A stretch of DNA of 47,231 nt from Candidatus Saccharimonadota bacterium (GCA_013815785.1 JACDFO010000002.1:1-47231), one strand, 5' to 3'. Positions 31,592 to 39,258 are shown, numbered from the stretch's first letter. The notes: generated by a model from the letters alone, not told the origin. Numbers and translations: made by a program.

Positions 31592-32446
31592 ATGATGAAA
31601 AAGAATATTTTTGTATCTATATTTATCAGTCTCGTAACATTGTTATTGCTGGCCCCAAGTGTAATGGCGGCTAGACCAGTTGCCGGTGACACGACTACTA
31701 AACCACTCGGAATCGATGTGTCTTGGCCGCAATGTGGTAAACAGCTCCCCACCAATCATGCGTTTGGTATTGTCGGTGTAAACGGTGGGCTAGCAACAAC
31801 TACAAACCCTTGTCTAAAGGATCAGCTGGTTTGGGCAAAAAAGTCTATCGGTGGCACAGTTCAGGATAAAATACAGCTGTATGTAAACACTGCTAATCCT
31901 GGTGGACTGAACACAGCCTCATGGCCTAAAAACAATATAGATCCAGCAGACACTTCGGTTTCTAATCCCTACGGCGTTTGCGACGGTAAGGATACACTGC
32001 CATGTGCGTGGCAATATGGTTGGAACAGAGCATTAGAAGATGTCCGCGACCGCTTTCAACCGGCAGCCACTCAAGCTATTGTCAGCACTTCCCCTGCATC
32101 GTATATATGGTGGCTAGACGTGGAGACAGAAAACACTTGGAAGCTATCTGGTACATCTTTTGATTATGAGAGCAACACAGCTGTATTAGAAGGAATGACA
32201 GCATATTTTAAAACAGTAAATGGAAGAGTCGGTATTTATGCTACTGGCTCACAGTGGGCACAAATAGTCGGCAATGCTGTCGGCCCGAATAGTAATTTGA
32301 TTGGATTAAATAATTGGCGACCAGGTGGTGCAAGTTTGAGCACTGCCAAACAAGCTTGTTCTGCAACACCGCTAACGACCGGTGGTAATGTCGTGTTGAC
32401 ACAGTTTATTTCAAAAGGACTAGACTACAATTATTCCTGCGTTTAG
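31592..32446 (+). CDS. Exported GH25-like glycoside hydrolase
   Basis: About 284 residues. Signal peptide KKNIFVSIFISLVTLLLLAPSVMA, with cleavage probably after VMA. The mature part opens LGIDVSWPQC and contains FGIVGVNGG, a YIWWLDVETENTW block with the DxE pair used by GH25-type lysozymes, GRVGIYATGSQW and LTQFISKGLDYNYSC. Six or so Cys are spread through the mature chain, consistent with disulfides. A peptidoglycan-active role, either self-remodelling or aimed at a host wall, is inferred from the fold. Either of two tandem ATGs may be used. Confidence 0.75.
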   Translation: MMKKNIFVSIFISLVTLLLLAPSVMAARPVAGDTTTKPLGIDVSWPQCGKQLPTNHAFGIVGVNGGLATTTNPCLKDQLVWAKKSIGGTVQDKIQLYVNTANPGGLNTASWPKNNIDPADTSVSNPYGVCDGKDTLPCAWQYGWNRALEDVRDRFQPAATQAIVSTSPASYIWWLDVETENTWKLSGTSFDYESNTAVLEGMTAYFKTVNGRVGIYATGSQWAQIVGNAVGPNSNLIGLNNWRPGGASLSTAKQACSATPLTTGGNVVLTQFISKGLDYNYSCV

Positions 32447-32493
32447 AACTCGTTAACTCACTAATAATTGAGACTATTACCAGAGGTGATACA

Positions 32494-32508
32494 ATGAGCG
32501 ATGTATGA
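32494..32508 (+). CDS. Possible four-codon leader cistron coupled to folD
   Basis: AGAGGTGAT at 32482-32490 lies 3 bp before an ATG that encodes only Met-Ser-Asp-Val and stops in an ATGA overlap with the folD start at 32505. The Shine-Dalgarno is too far (14 bp) from folD itself but ideal for the mini-cistron, which suggests termination-reinitiation coupling. It could be coincidence. Confidence 0.35.
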   Translation: MSDV

Positions 32509-33320
32509 AAATATTGAATGGTAAAGAGTTGGCCGAATATATCAAGCAGCGACAAGCCGGGGAAGTGCGTGCTCTAAGACAAGCCCATCACATATTTCCG
32601 AAGCTGGCTATCGTATTATGTAACGACGACCCAGTCATAAATACATATATTCGACTGAAAAAGAAATATGGCGCAGAAATCCAAATTGATGTCGATGTAT
32701 ATGATATTTCTCAGCAAGAAATTGCGAAAAATTTGCAATCTCTAAATGCAGATGAATCCGTTCATGGCATTATAGTTCAGCTACCATTAATTGATACAAG
32801 CGAGACTGACGAAATTGTAAATATGGTAAGCCCAGATAAGGACGTAGATGCACTAGGAGCAAAAGCTCAGTTTGAGCCAGCAACACCCATGGCTATCCAG
32901 TGGCTTTTAGCTGGTTATAATGTCGACTTACAAGGCAAGAAAGTATTATTGGTTGGTCGGGGTAAATTAGTTGGAGCACCCTTAGAGAAAATCCTAACCC
33001 AATCTGGCGTTGATGTGATTGTAGCAGATCGTGACACAGAAACCCTGTCGCAGTTAAGTAAAAATTCGGACGTGATTATTACTGCTACCGGCAGTCCAGC
33101 AATTATATATTCAGATATGGTCAAGCAAGGTGCAGTGGTAGTAGATGCCGGAGTAGCCAGCGAAGATGGTAAAACTGTAGGTGATGTGGCGCCAGATGTT
33201 TATGACCGTGACGACATAACTATTACACCCACAAAAGGCGGCGTGGGTCCTTTGACTGTTTCCGCCTTGTTTGAGAATGTCATTCGGGCAGCTAAGCGCA
33301 AGGTTGACCAAAACAAGTGA
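32505..33320 (+). CDS. folD: Bifunctional methylene-THF dehydrogenase / methenyl-THF cyclohydrolase
   Basis: 271 residues. The catalytic Tyr/Lys pair is in TYIRLKKKYGAE, with IIVQLPL and DKDVDAL; the Rossmann motif VGRGKLVGAPLEK has Gly where GRSxxVGxP usually has Ser. It ends with ITPTKGGVGPLTVSALFENV. It provides NADPH and formyl-THF precursors from the methylene-THF made by GlyA. It heads a coupled run with a phosphoribosyltransferase-like gene (4-bp overlap) and murI (4-bp overlap). Confidence 0.96.
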   Translation: MKILNGKELAEYIKQRQAGEVRALRQAHHIFPKLAIVLCNDDPVINTYIRLKKKYGAEIQIDVDVYDISQQEIAKNLQSLNADESVHGIIVQLPLIDTSETDEIVNMVSPDKDVDALGAKAQFEPATPMAIQWLLAGYNVDLQGKKVLLVGRGKLVGAPLEKILTQSGVDVIVADRDTETLSQLSKNSDVIITATGSPAIIYSDMVKQGAVVVDAGVASEDGKTVGDVAPDVYDRDDITITPTKGGVGPLTVSALFENVIRAAKRKVDQNK

Positions 33321-33883
33321 GTACTTTGCGTGAACGTGTTTTGAAAACTTCTTTTCAGCGTTATGACGGTTCATTTGCGAGTGGAAAGATGGCAAATAAC
33401 AAGCTCGAGCTGGAACTGATACCAAAACGTAATAAAGCACTAGGCTATGTAATCGTTACCAGCATTGGAAATATAGCCATGTCTTATAAGCCCCAGTTCG
33501 TCGTAGCGGTGCCTGACGGTGCAAACTGGATAGCGAAGGGAATCGCAAAGCAGCAGGAAATACCTTTGATCAAATTAAAGAAAGATCCAGAAACTAAAGC
33601 AATCAGTTTTCGATATAAGACTGACCAGCGACGCTGTTCAAAAGCAGAAAGAGGTGTGTTGGTAGAGGATGCTTTCAATGAGTTTACCAATACCCGCCGA
33701 GTGCTGGAAATACCGGAACTTGATGAGCGTATCGTAGCAGTATTAGGCATTTGGGATCGTGGAATACACGAAAGTGCTGGCGGAGACCGCCAAGAACTCT
33801 CGCTGCCGACTCGCGCGCTGCTTACCGAGCATATTCCTGCAGTGCTTCCAGAGGATTCAGAACTATGGAAGTTTGCCAAATGA
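33317..33883 (+). CDS. Phosphoribosyltransferase-like protein (orotate PRTase fold)
   Basis: 188 residues from a GTG overlapping the folD stop. FVVAVPDGANWIAKGIAKQQ is the hood/first helix region, and GVLVEDAFNEFTNTRRVLEI matches the PRPP-binding loop of type I PRTases (consensus VVVEDVxTTGxT). The loop lacks the usual TTG(G/S) triplet, reading FNEFTNT, so substrate use is uncertain. The next strand VAVLGIWDRG fits the VDR block. Orotate or another base is possible. The sequence TKxxxAISFRYK before the loop is close to a lid region. Confidence 0.72.
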   Translation: MSTLRERVLKTSFQRYDGSFASGKMANNKLELELIPKRNKALGYVIVTSIGNIAMSYKPQFVVAVPDGANWIAKGIAKQQEIPLIKLKKDPETKAISFRYKTDQRRCSKAERGVLVEDAFNEFTNTRRVLEIPELDERIVAVLGIWDRGIHESAGGDRQELSLPTRALLTEHIPAVLPEDSELWKFAK

Positions 33884-34533
33884 TCACAGTTGGCGTATTT
33901 GATTCAGGAGTAGGAGGTAAATCAGTCGTGAATGCGATTGAGGCCGCCCTGCCGGATATAAAAATCGTGTATGCGGAAGATAAAGAAAATGTACCGTATG
34001 GTACAAAAAATCCAGATGAATTATATAGGTTAGTATTACCAATACTTAACATGTTAAGTAAGCAGGGATGCGATGTAATTATCATCGCCTGTAACACAGT
34101 TACGACAACCATCATTGAGCGTTTGCGTTTAGAACTCCCCTTGCCTCTCATCGGCATAGAGCCGATGGTTAAGCCAGCCGCCGAAATGTCAAAAACTGGA
34201 ATCATCGCAATGTGTGCGACACCAACTACGCTACAAAGTGCGCGTTATGCTTGGCTTAAGGAAAACTATGCAAAAAACATCCAAGTATTAGAACCTGATT
34301 GCAGTGATTGGGCATCGCTCATCGAAACTGATCAACTTGATCACGAAATAATCAAAAGTCGCATAGAAGAGGTGTGTAAAAAAGGCGCAGATGCGATTGT
34401 CTTAGGCTGTACGCACTACCACTGGATAGAACATGACATTCAAATGATTGCCGATGAATACGGTGCTATTGTGATACAACCGGAGAAACCGATCATCGAA
34501 CAGCTTAAGAAAGTTCTGTCACAGCTTTCTTAA
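33880..34533 (+). CDS. murI: Glutamate racemase
   Basis: Supplies D-glutamate for peptidoglycan. 217 residues from ATG 33880, which overlaps the previous stop (ATGA). FDSGVGGKSV at the N-terminus fixes this start, although the frame is open 43 codons further upstream. NVPYGTKN, the first catalytic Cys in IIACNTVTT, IGIEPMVKPA and the second Cys in VLGCTHYHW are all present. Somewhat shorter than the usual 260. The 3' end overlaps convergent murD by 29 bp, placing D-Glu synthesis beside the ligase that uses it. Confidence 0.94.
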   Translation: MITVGVFDSGVGGKSVVNAIEAALPDIKIVYAEDKENVPYGTKNPDELYRLVLPILNMLSKQGCDVIIIACNTVTTTIIERLRLELPLPLIGIEPMVKPAAEMSKTGIIAMCATPTTLQSARYAWLKENYAKNIQVLEPDCSDWASLIETDQLDHEIIKSRIEEVCKKGADAIVLGCTHYHWIEHDIQMIADEYGAIVIQPEKPIIEQLKKVLSQLS

Positions 34534-35980
34534 ATTCTTCACCCCTGTGTTTATAATTTTTGAATAAACCGAAGCTTGCACATGCGGTAGATAGTAGTAC
34601 AACATCACCGTTTTGTGCTTTCGTATGTGCTGCATTTACGATTTCGGCCATTGTGGAGCCACCGTCGGTAATACTATCATAACCTTGAGTTCGCAAGGCC
34701 TCTGCTATAGCTGGGCCTGTGGCACCGATACTTATGACATGACGAACGTGCTGGGTAGCTACTGCAACAGCTAGCTTTTCGTACTTAGCTGCTTTGTCTG
34801 AACCGCCGAGAATGACTACTTTTGGTTCTATGAACGCTTCAATCGCCACGATAGCCGTCTCGGGAGTGGTGCCGAAGGAGTCATCGTAGTATTTGATACC
34901 GTCAAGTTCTCGTACAAGCTCTAGACGATGTTCTAGGCCCGTAAAGCTGGTCAGAACATCGCGTATTGCGTCTACATCCTTGGTAACCTGCCAAACCGCC
35001 GTAACGGCTGCGCAGACATTTTGCCAATTGTGCTTTCCAAGCAGCTTAAGTTCGTCAGTTTTACAAATTATTTGATTGCCGATAACTATTTCACTGTTTA
35101 CTACCTTTGCACCTGGAGCTTCCATGTATGGTATTTTGATACCGACAGACGTGCTTGCAACGCTAACAGAGTTATCGTTGGCAGCATAGTAAATAGCAAT
35201 GTCATTTTCTTTTTGATTAATAAAAAGCTGCTGTTTAGCGGCTACATACTCTTCAAAAGCCAGTGCTTGTGCTTGCTCATTTTCATAGCTAGATGAGGAG
35301 CTAGCAGTTGTAGCAGGTGCTTCAAGCACCTGCTGAGGCGTACCCGTAGGTACGTCGAGGGAGTGAATGGAGTTGCCTGATGCAGCTGATTGCTGATCAG
35401 ACCTATGATAATGGGCGGGTTCAAGTGCTTGATGCCAATCCATATGCTCGGGCTCAACCATTAAGCAAACGGCGATATGCGGCGAAAATCTTAGATCGAT
35501 GAGCTGAAAGTTAGCTAACTCCAATATTACCCAATCTCCGGGCAAAATATTGTTTTTAAGCAGTTCTAAAGGGGGGATGCCGATATTACCTCCAAGGTGT
35601 ACGCGTTTGCCAGCGGTTTCTAACATCTTTGCAATCAGCGTACTGGTTGTGCCTTTGCCTTTAGTGCCAGTGACTCCAATAATATTTTTGCTGGGACAAA
35701 CTTTAAAAAATTCATTAGTATTAGACCAAACTTTATCAAGAATTTGCGAATTATTCGCGTTAGCATTCATAATATTTTTGGGATGCAGAGCAGGTGTCCT
35801 AATAATCAATTCAAATCGATCTAAGTTCTTTAAATAGTCTACTCCCAGCTGTGAACTAGCATTGCCGGGAATAGTAATATTTTCATCAGAATCACAAACG
35901 GTGAGCTCGTTTTCAGGAGAATCCCAATACCTATACGAGCTTTGTCCTTGGCCAGCATATCCTAATATAGCAATCTTCAT
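34505..35980 (-). CDS. murD: UDP-N-acetylmuramoylalanine--D-glutamate ligase with a 54-residue insertion
   Basis: Mur ligase, 491 residues against a usual ~440-450. The ATP loop is GVTGTKGKGTTSTLIAKML; NIGIPPLELL, ILELANFQLIDL, EHMDWH, KLLGKHNWQNVCAAV, GLEHRLELV, YYDDSFGTTPETA and LLSTACASFGLFKNYKHRG follow in order. Between DWHQAL and ALAFEEYVAAKQ (normally adjacent) sits a 54-residue Ser/Ala/Gln/Thr-rich insertion, bounded in DNA by 8-bp direct repeats. The catalytic residues flank the insertion and are intact, so the protein probably still works with an extra surface loop. Convergent with murI. Confidence 0.94.
   Translation of the reverse strand: MKIAILGYAGQGQSSYRYWDSPENELTVCDSDENITIPGNASSQLGVDYLKNLDRFELIIRTPALHPKNIMNANANNSQILDKVWSNTNEFFKVCPSKNIIGVTGTKGKGTTSTLIAKMLETAGKRVHLGGNIGIPPLELLKNNILPGDWVILELANFQLIDLRFSPHIAVCLMVEPEHMDWHQALEPAHYHRSDQQSAASGNSIHSLDVPTGTPQQVLEAPATTASSSSSYENEQAQALAFEEYVAAKQQLFINQKENDIAIYYAANDNSVSVASTSVGIKIPYMEAPGAKVVNSEIVIGNQIICKTDELKLLGKHNWQNVCAAVTAVWQVTKDVDAIRDVLTSFTGLEHRLELVRELDGIKYYDDSFGTTPETAIVAIEAFIEPKVVILGGSDKAAKYEKLAVAVATQHVRHVISIGATGPAIAEALRTQGYDSITDGGSTMAEIVNAAHTKAQNGDVVLLSTACASFGLFKNYKHRGEEFKKAVTELS
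35262..35431 (-). repeat. In-frame palindromic insertion within murD
   Basis: 162 bp between direct repeats AGTGCTTG (35262-35269 and 35424-35431), a multiple of three with no stop. It holds four inverted repeats: GCTAG/CTAGC near 35288-35304; AGCAGGTGCTT with its complement and a 1-nt loop (35312-35334); GTACC-CGTA-GGTAC (35340-35353); and CTGAT-TGCTG-ATCAG (35386-35400). Size, palindromes and in-frame placement resemble the palindromic elements known to invade Rickettsia genes. No second copy was noticed in this window. Confidence 0.65.
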
Positions 35981-35998
35981 TGCTTGTATTGTATCAGT

Positions 35999-36370
35999 CT
36001 AGGTAGTAAGTTCGGTTTTAACCATTTCAGCAACCTGCCGTGGAGTCATTTCTGCCTTGACTATAAAACGTCGTACACCGTTCTCGCGCAGGGTTGTAGG
36101 TGCTTCTTGTTCGCCCATATTGGTCAAGATAATAACCTTAGTATCCTTACCCCAATCTGTTTTACGCAGTTCTATCAGCATTTCATCGCCAGACATTTCG
36201 GGCATCATAAGATCTAACAAAATAATATCTGGCTGCATTTTTTCGACCAGCTCTAGGCCTAGCTTACCATTTTCTGCTGTCTCTACTTCGAAGCCTTCCG
36301 CCTCAAACTTAATGCGGTACATCTGGGAAATTGCTTGGTCGTCTTCGATAATCGCAACTTTAGTGGCCAT
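35999..36370 (-). CDS. Receiver-only response regulator
   Basis: 123 residues. IIEDD pocket, phospho-Asp53 in LLDLMMP, Thr in IILTN and Lys in IVKAEMTP; no output domain. It follows the paralogous regulator below by 24 bp in the same direction, so they are probably one transcript. No kinase is adjacent. Confidence 0.94.
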   Translation of the reverse strand: MATKVAIIEDDQAISQMYRIKFEAEGFEVETAENGKLGLELVEKMQPDIILLDLMMPEMSGDEMLIELRKTDWGKDTKVIILTNMGEQEAPTTLRENGVRRFIVKAEMTPRQVAEMVKTELTT

Positions 36371-36394
36371 ATATGTATCCTACCCTAGTATTTG

Positions 36395-36763
36395 TTACGC
36401 CGCTAGGGCTTCTTGCACTACTACTACAACCTGGGACGGTGTGTAATTAGCTTTGACCATATATCGTAAAATACCCAATTCGTATAAACCATCAGGCGCT
36501 TCGTATTCACTGATATTTGTCAGAATTATCACTTTCGTATCTTTGCCGTTCTCAGTTTTACGGTAGTTGGCTAATACTTCACTTCCGGTCATCTGGGGAA
36601 GCATAAGATCCAGAAGCACAAGGTCAAACTTGGTGGTATAGATCATATCCAGCCCTGCTTGACCATCATAAGCCACAATGCATTCATACCCAGCAGACTC
36701 AAGTTTAATCTTGTACATGTCAGCAAGTGAAATGTCATCTTCTATAATAGCTATCTTAGGCAT
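36395..36763 (-). CDS. Receiver-only response regulator
   Basis: 122 residues from ATG 36763; the frame is open 18 codons further, but MPKIAIIEDD is the domain start. Phospho-Asp52 in LLDLMLP, Thr in IILTN and Lys in MVKANYTP. Its first 13 residues (MPKIAIIEDDISL) recur in the broken copy at 39960-40007 on the other side of the azole-peptide genes. Confidence 0.93.
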   Translation of the reverse strand: MPKIAIIEDDISLADMYKIKLESAGYECIVAYDGQAGLDMIYTTKFDLVLLDLMLPQMTGSEVLANYRKTENGKDTKVIILTNISEYEAPDGLYELGILRYMVKANYTPSQVVVVVQEALAA

Positions 36764-36830
36764 TATTAATCTGATTATATACTTAAAACGTAAGAGAAGA
36801 AACTCCACCACAACCATGGGTGTATAAATA

Positions 36831-36860
36831 TTGACAATTAGTCATACTTATTGTTTTAAT
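36831..36860 (+). promoter_or_regulatory. Promoter of the YcaO fusion gene (leaderless)
   Basis: Consensus TTGACA (36831-36836), 18-bp spacer, TTTAAT (36855-36860). The ATG at 36867 lies 6 bp downstream with no Shine-Dalgarno, so the mRNA is expected to begin at the start codon. Confidence 0.6.
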
Positions 36861-36866
36861 ATCTAT

Positions 36867-39044
36867 ATGGAAAAAGACGAAGAATTTCCGAGGTATCAAA
36901 TACCAGGGGCGCCGGGAGAGATTGCGGCAAGCTTTCATACCCCAGAGGGAATCTTAGAAGTCGATTCATACCAAGATGAAATATTTGCAATTCTAAGACT
37001 AGCTGATGGAACTAAGAGTAGGTCCAATATTATCAAGAGCGCGGTGGAATCAGGGCTTGATGAAGAATTTACTTCTATGGTTATGGATGACTTAGAAAGG
37101 CTAGGTGTCATAGGTGACAGCAGGCAAATATCTAAACTTTTCCATATTTATACTAAAAATCCCGCTAGGTATAGCCATGATTTAAGCAACGAAGAAGTTT
37201 ATGAAATAACGTCACGACCTTATGAGGTTGAAAAAGAAGGCCAGCGCCATCAATTTTCACGTACTAGTACAGACCTTACTTCGTTATTAAGTAAACGCGA
37301 ATCAGTCAGAGGTTTTGAAAGTAGAGCTGTAGAATTAGATAAAATAAGTGAAATACTTGATGCTGCGTACTCTTTTAACATAACACCAGTACCGTCGGCG
37401 GGAGGTCTATACCCATTAAAATTATATTTACTGATCAAAGACGGGAATGAGCTACCGGCGGGATATTATCAATATGACCCCACTGATTCAGCCTTAATTT
37501 GTTTCAACGACAATTTTTCCGAAAAAAGGCTACAGTACATTTTTAACTCGGATTCACTCGTACATAACGCACAGTTACTATTTGTGATAGGCGCAGATAT
37601 GGATAGGCATTCAGAAAAATATGCTGATAGAGGCTACAGATATACTTTACTAGAAGCAGGTCATGTCGCTCAAAACATTCATTTAGCATGCACAACTCTA
37701 GATCTCGGTTCACTAGAATATGGCGGCTTCAATGATGATTTACTTCACTCCGAGTTAAACCTTGATGAGCGCATACAACCACTAATTACCATCGGTGCTG
37801 GATATAAAAATACTTTTGAAATTCAGGATTCTATATCTACTCTAGCATTGTTGGAGAAAGAACTAGTGGGTAAAAATAAACCGATAGACGAAGTATCAAT
37901 AAATTTTCCTCCAAACTCAACTAGTCCATCTTATTATCAAGCCAGCGCACACTATGTTATTCCAAATGTTAGTTATCCCGATACACATGACGATAGATAT
38001 GCTTCGGGAGCAGCGACCTCTATAGAACTTGCTAAAATTAAAGCGATAGCAGAAGCATATGAGAGATATGTAAGCGGTAAGATAAGGTTTGATATTAAAG
38101 ATAGTGCGACCAATTTACGGGGCAAATGGCTTAATCCAAATTTAATACGACCGTTAAGTTCAAGTCAGATTAATTTTATGTCCGGAATCGAACAATTCCA
38201 GGAAGATTTGTTACTGGAATGGGTAAAGGGAAGTGAACTTCATAGTAACGAAGATATTTTTGTTCCAATTGACTTAGTTTATTATCCGTTAAACGAAAAA
38301 GTTCTTCGCAGGAATCCCATCGCTCTTGCTGACTCATCCGGTGTTGCGGCGCATGTTGATAGAAATATTGCCATAGAAAAAGGATTGCTGGAACTCATAG
38401 AAAGGGATGCAATTATGAGAAATTGGTTTAAGAAAGCGCCACTCCCAAAACTTTCACAAGAATTACTAGATGAAGATATAAGCAGCCGTGTTCTAAATTT
38501 GGAAAAAAATGGCTACATTGTCGATGTACTAGATATGACCGAGCCTAACGCAAAAGCAGCCGTAATAAATGTAGTTATCAGAAACAAGGAAATGAATTAT
38601 CCGTACTTTGTTAATGGTGCTTCAGCAGCACTTAATTATCAGGATGCAATAGATAAAGCTCTTGAAGAGGCAGAACTTGGTTTGAAGTACGCACTAATCG
38701 GTGAAAAAAATGACGCAAAATCGAAAAATCACATACATTCACCTGCTGATCATGGGAATTACTACTTGCATCCAGAAAACGCAGTAAATATTTCTTGGCT
38801 ATGGAGCGGAGAAATAAAGTATCATCTACAGAATATTGACGATAGTAAAAAACTAATTGATAACTATAATCCTATAGTGATAAACTTGGAGTTACAGAGT
38901 GCTCCTTTAAATGTTGTCCGGATTATAGAGATATCACTGGTACCAATTAGCTTTGGTCTCGGTGCCGAGTATTACACGCATCCATTCAGCGGTATTTCAA
39001 ATCCGCAACAATACCAGCCCTATATTCCGCACTATTTCGCTTAA
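36867..39044 (+). CDS. Fused azoline synthase: N-terminal leader-binding-like domain, SagB/McbC-type FMN dehydrogenase and YcaO cyclodehydratase
   Basis: 725 residues. About 1-110: small wHTH-like region (SYQDEIFAILRLADGTKSRS, then DDLERLGVIG), PqqD/RRE-like in outline. About 130-345: nitroreductase-fold dehydrogenase with SAGGLYPLKLYLLIKDG, an EKYADRGYRY segment holding the Lys-Tyr pair needed in azoline oxidases, and LLEAGHVAQNIHLA. About 375-725: YcaO domain with ATP-site SIELAKIKAIAEAYERY and KGLLELIERDAIMRNWF. The Pro-containing end (NPQQYQPYIPHYF) only loosely matches PxPxP. The fusion would heterocyclise Cys/Ser/Thr and oxidise to thiazoles/oxazoles. TTG 36831 is rejected as the start because it is the -35 box. 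The target peptide gene follows. Confidence 0.9.
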   Translation: MEKDEEFPRYQIPGAPGEIAASFHTPEGILEVDSYQDEIFAILRLADGTKSRSNIIKSAVESGLDEEFTSMVMDDLERLGVIGDSRQISKLFHIYTKNPARYSHDLSNEEVYEITSRPYEVEKEGQRHQFSRTSTDLTSLLSKRESVRGFESRAVELDKISEILDAAYSFNITPVPSAGGLYPLKLYLLIKDGNELPAGYYQYDPTDSALICFNDNFSEKRLQYIFNSDSLVHNAQLLFVIGADMDRHSEKYADRGYRYTLLEAGHVAQNIHLACTTLDLGSLEYGGFNDDLLHSELNLDERIQPLITIGAGYKNTFEIQDSISTLALLEKELVGKNKPIDEVSINFPPNSTSPSYYQASAHYVIPNVSYPDTHDDRYASGAATSIELAKIKAIAEAYERYVSGKIRFDIKDSATNLRGKWLNPNLIRPLSSSQINFMSGIEQFQEDLLLEWVKGSELHSNEDIFVPIDLVYYPLNEKVLRRNPIALADSSGVAAHVDRNIAIEKGLLELIERDAIMRNWFKKAPLPKLSQELLDEDISSRVLNLEKNGYIVDVLDMTEPNAKAAVINVVIRNKEMNYPYFVNGASAALNYQDAIDKALEEAELGLKYALIGEKNDAKSKNHIHSPADHGNYYLHPENAVNISWLWSGEIKYHLQNIDDSKKLIDNYNPIVINLELQSAPLNVVRIIEISLVPISFGLGAEYYTHPFSGISNPQQYQPYIPHYFA

Positions 39045-39063
39045 ACTGCCAGGCGGTTTAAGC
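39039..39063 (+). repeat. Hairpin across the YcaO fusion stop codon
   Basis: GCTTAAACTGC pairs with GCGGTTTAAGC (one G-U pair, 3-nt loop) and contains the stop codon. There is no T-run, so it is not a classic terminator. It may set the ratio of enzyme to peptide message by attenuation or mRNA processing. Confidence 0.5.
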
Positions 39064-39093
39064 TTGAGATAAATTTTAATCATCAACTACTTC

Positions 39094-39106
39094 AGGAGGA
39101 GGTGAT
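39094..39106 (+). promoter_or_regulatory. Very strong ribosome binding site of the peptide gene
   Basis: AGGAGGAGGTGAT contains AGGAGGTGAT, complementary over ten bases to the 16S 3' end, with the GGAGG core 8 bp from the ATG at 39111. It is the best such site in the AT-rich part of the window, and contrasts with the leaderless enzyme gene. Confidence 0.8.
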
Positions 39107-39110
39107 AAAA

Positions 39111-39245
39111 ATGAAGGTACTCTCTGCAGTGTTGAAGCCATACGAAGCTACCCCCAAGGGTAGCTTCGAAAACTGCAACAACGGTTGTAGTGGCAGTGGA
39201 TCCTGCTCTCGTTGCTCAGGCAACTACGGCAACCAGTCCCACTAG
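39111..39245 (+). CDS. Precursor peptide of a linear azole-containing peptide (microcin B17-like core)
   Basis: 44 residues. The likely leader is residues 1-20 (MKVLSAVLKPYEATPKGSFE) and the core is residues 21-44, built almost only from Cys, Ser, Gly and Asn. Cys are at 22, 26, 32 and 35 in the motifs NGCSGSGSCSRCSGN. Six or more Ser are available for oxazole formation, and the end is NYGNQSH. The composition and the ending recall microcin B17 (SNGCSGG...SGSHI). The ORF lies directly behind the only azoline-forming enzyme in the window and has the strongest ribosome site. A perfect 11-bp hairpin (CGAAGCTACCC/GGGTAGCTTCG, about 39143-39168) sits in the coding sequence at the leader-core boundary. 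Confidence 0.85.
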   Translation: MKVLSAVLKPYEATPKGSFENCNNGCSGSGSCSRCSGNYGNQSH

Positions 39246-39258
39246 CACAACCCACACC

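Noticed and set aside
33751..33879. Upstream extension of the murI frame
   Set aside because: The extra residues are Arg/Ser/Trp-rich shadow of the preceding PRTase-like gene. FDSGVGG begins right after ATG 33880, which overlaps the previous stop.
36831..36866. Earlier TTG start for the YcaO fusion
   Set aside because: The TTG belongs to a TTGACA -35 box with a matching -10. The 12 extra residues are not domain-like, and ATG 36867 fits a leaderless start.
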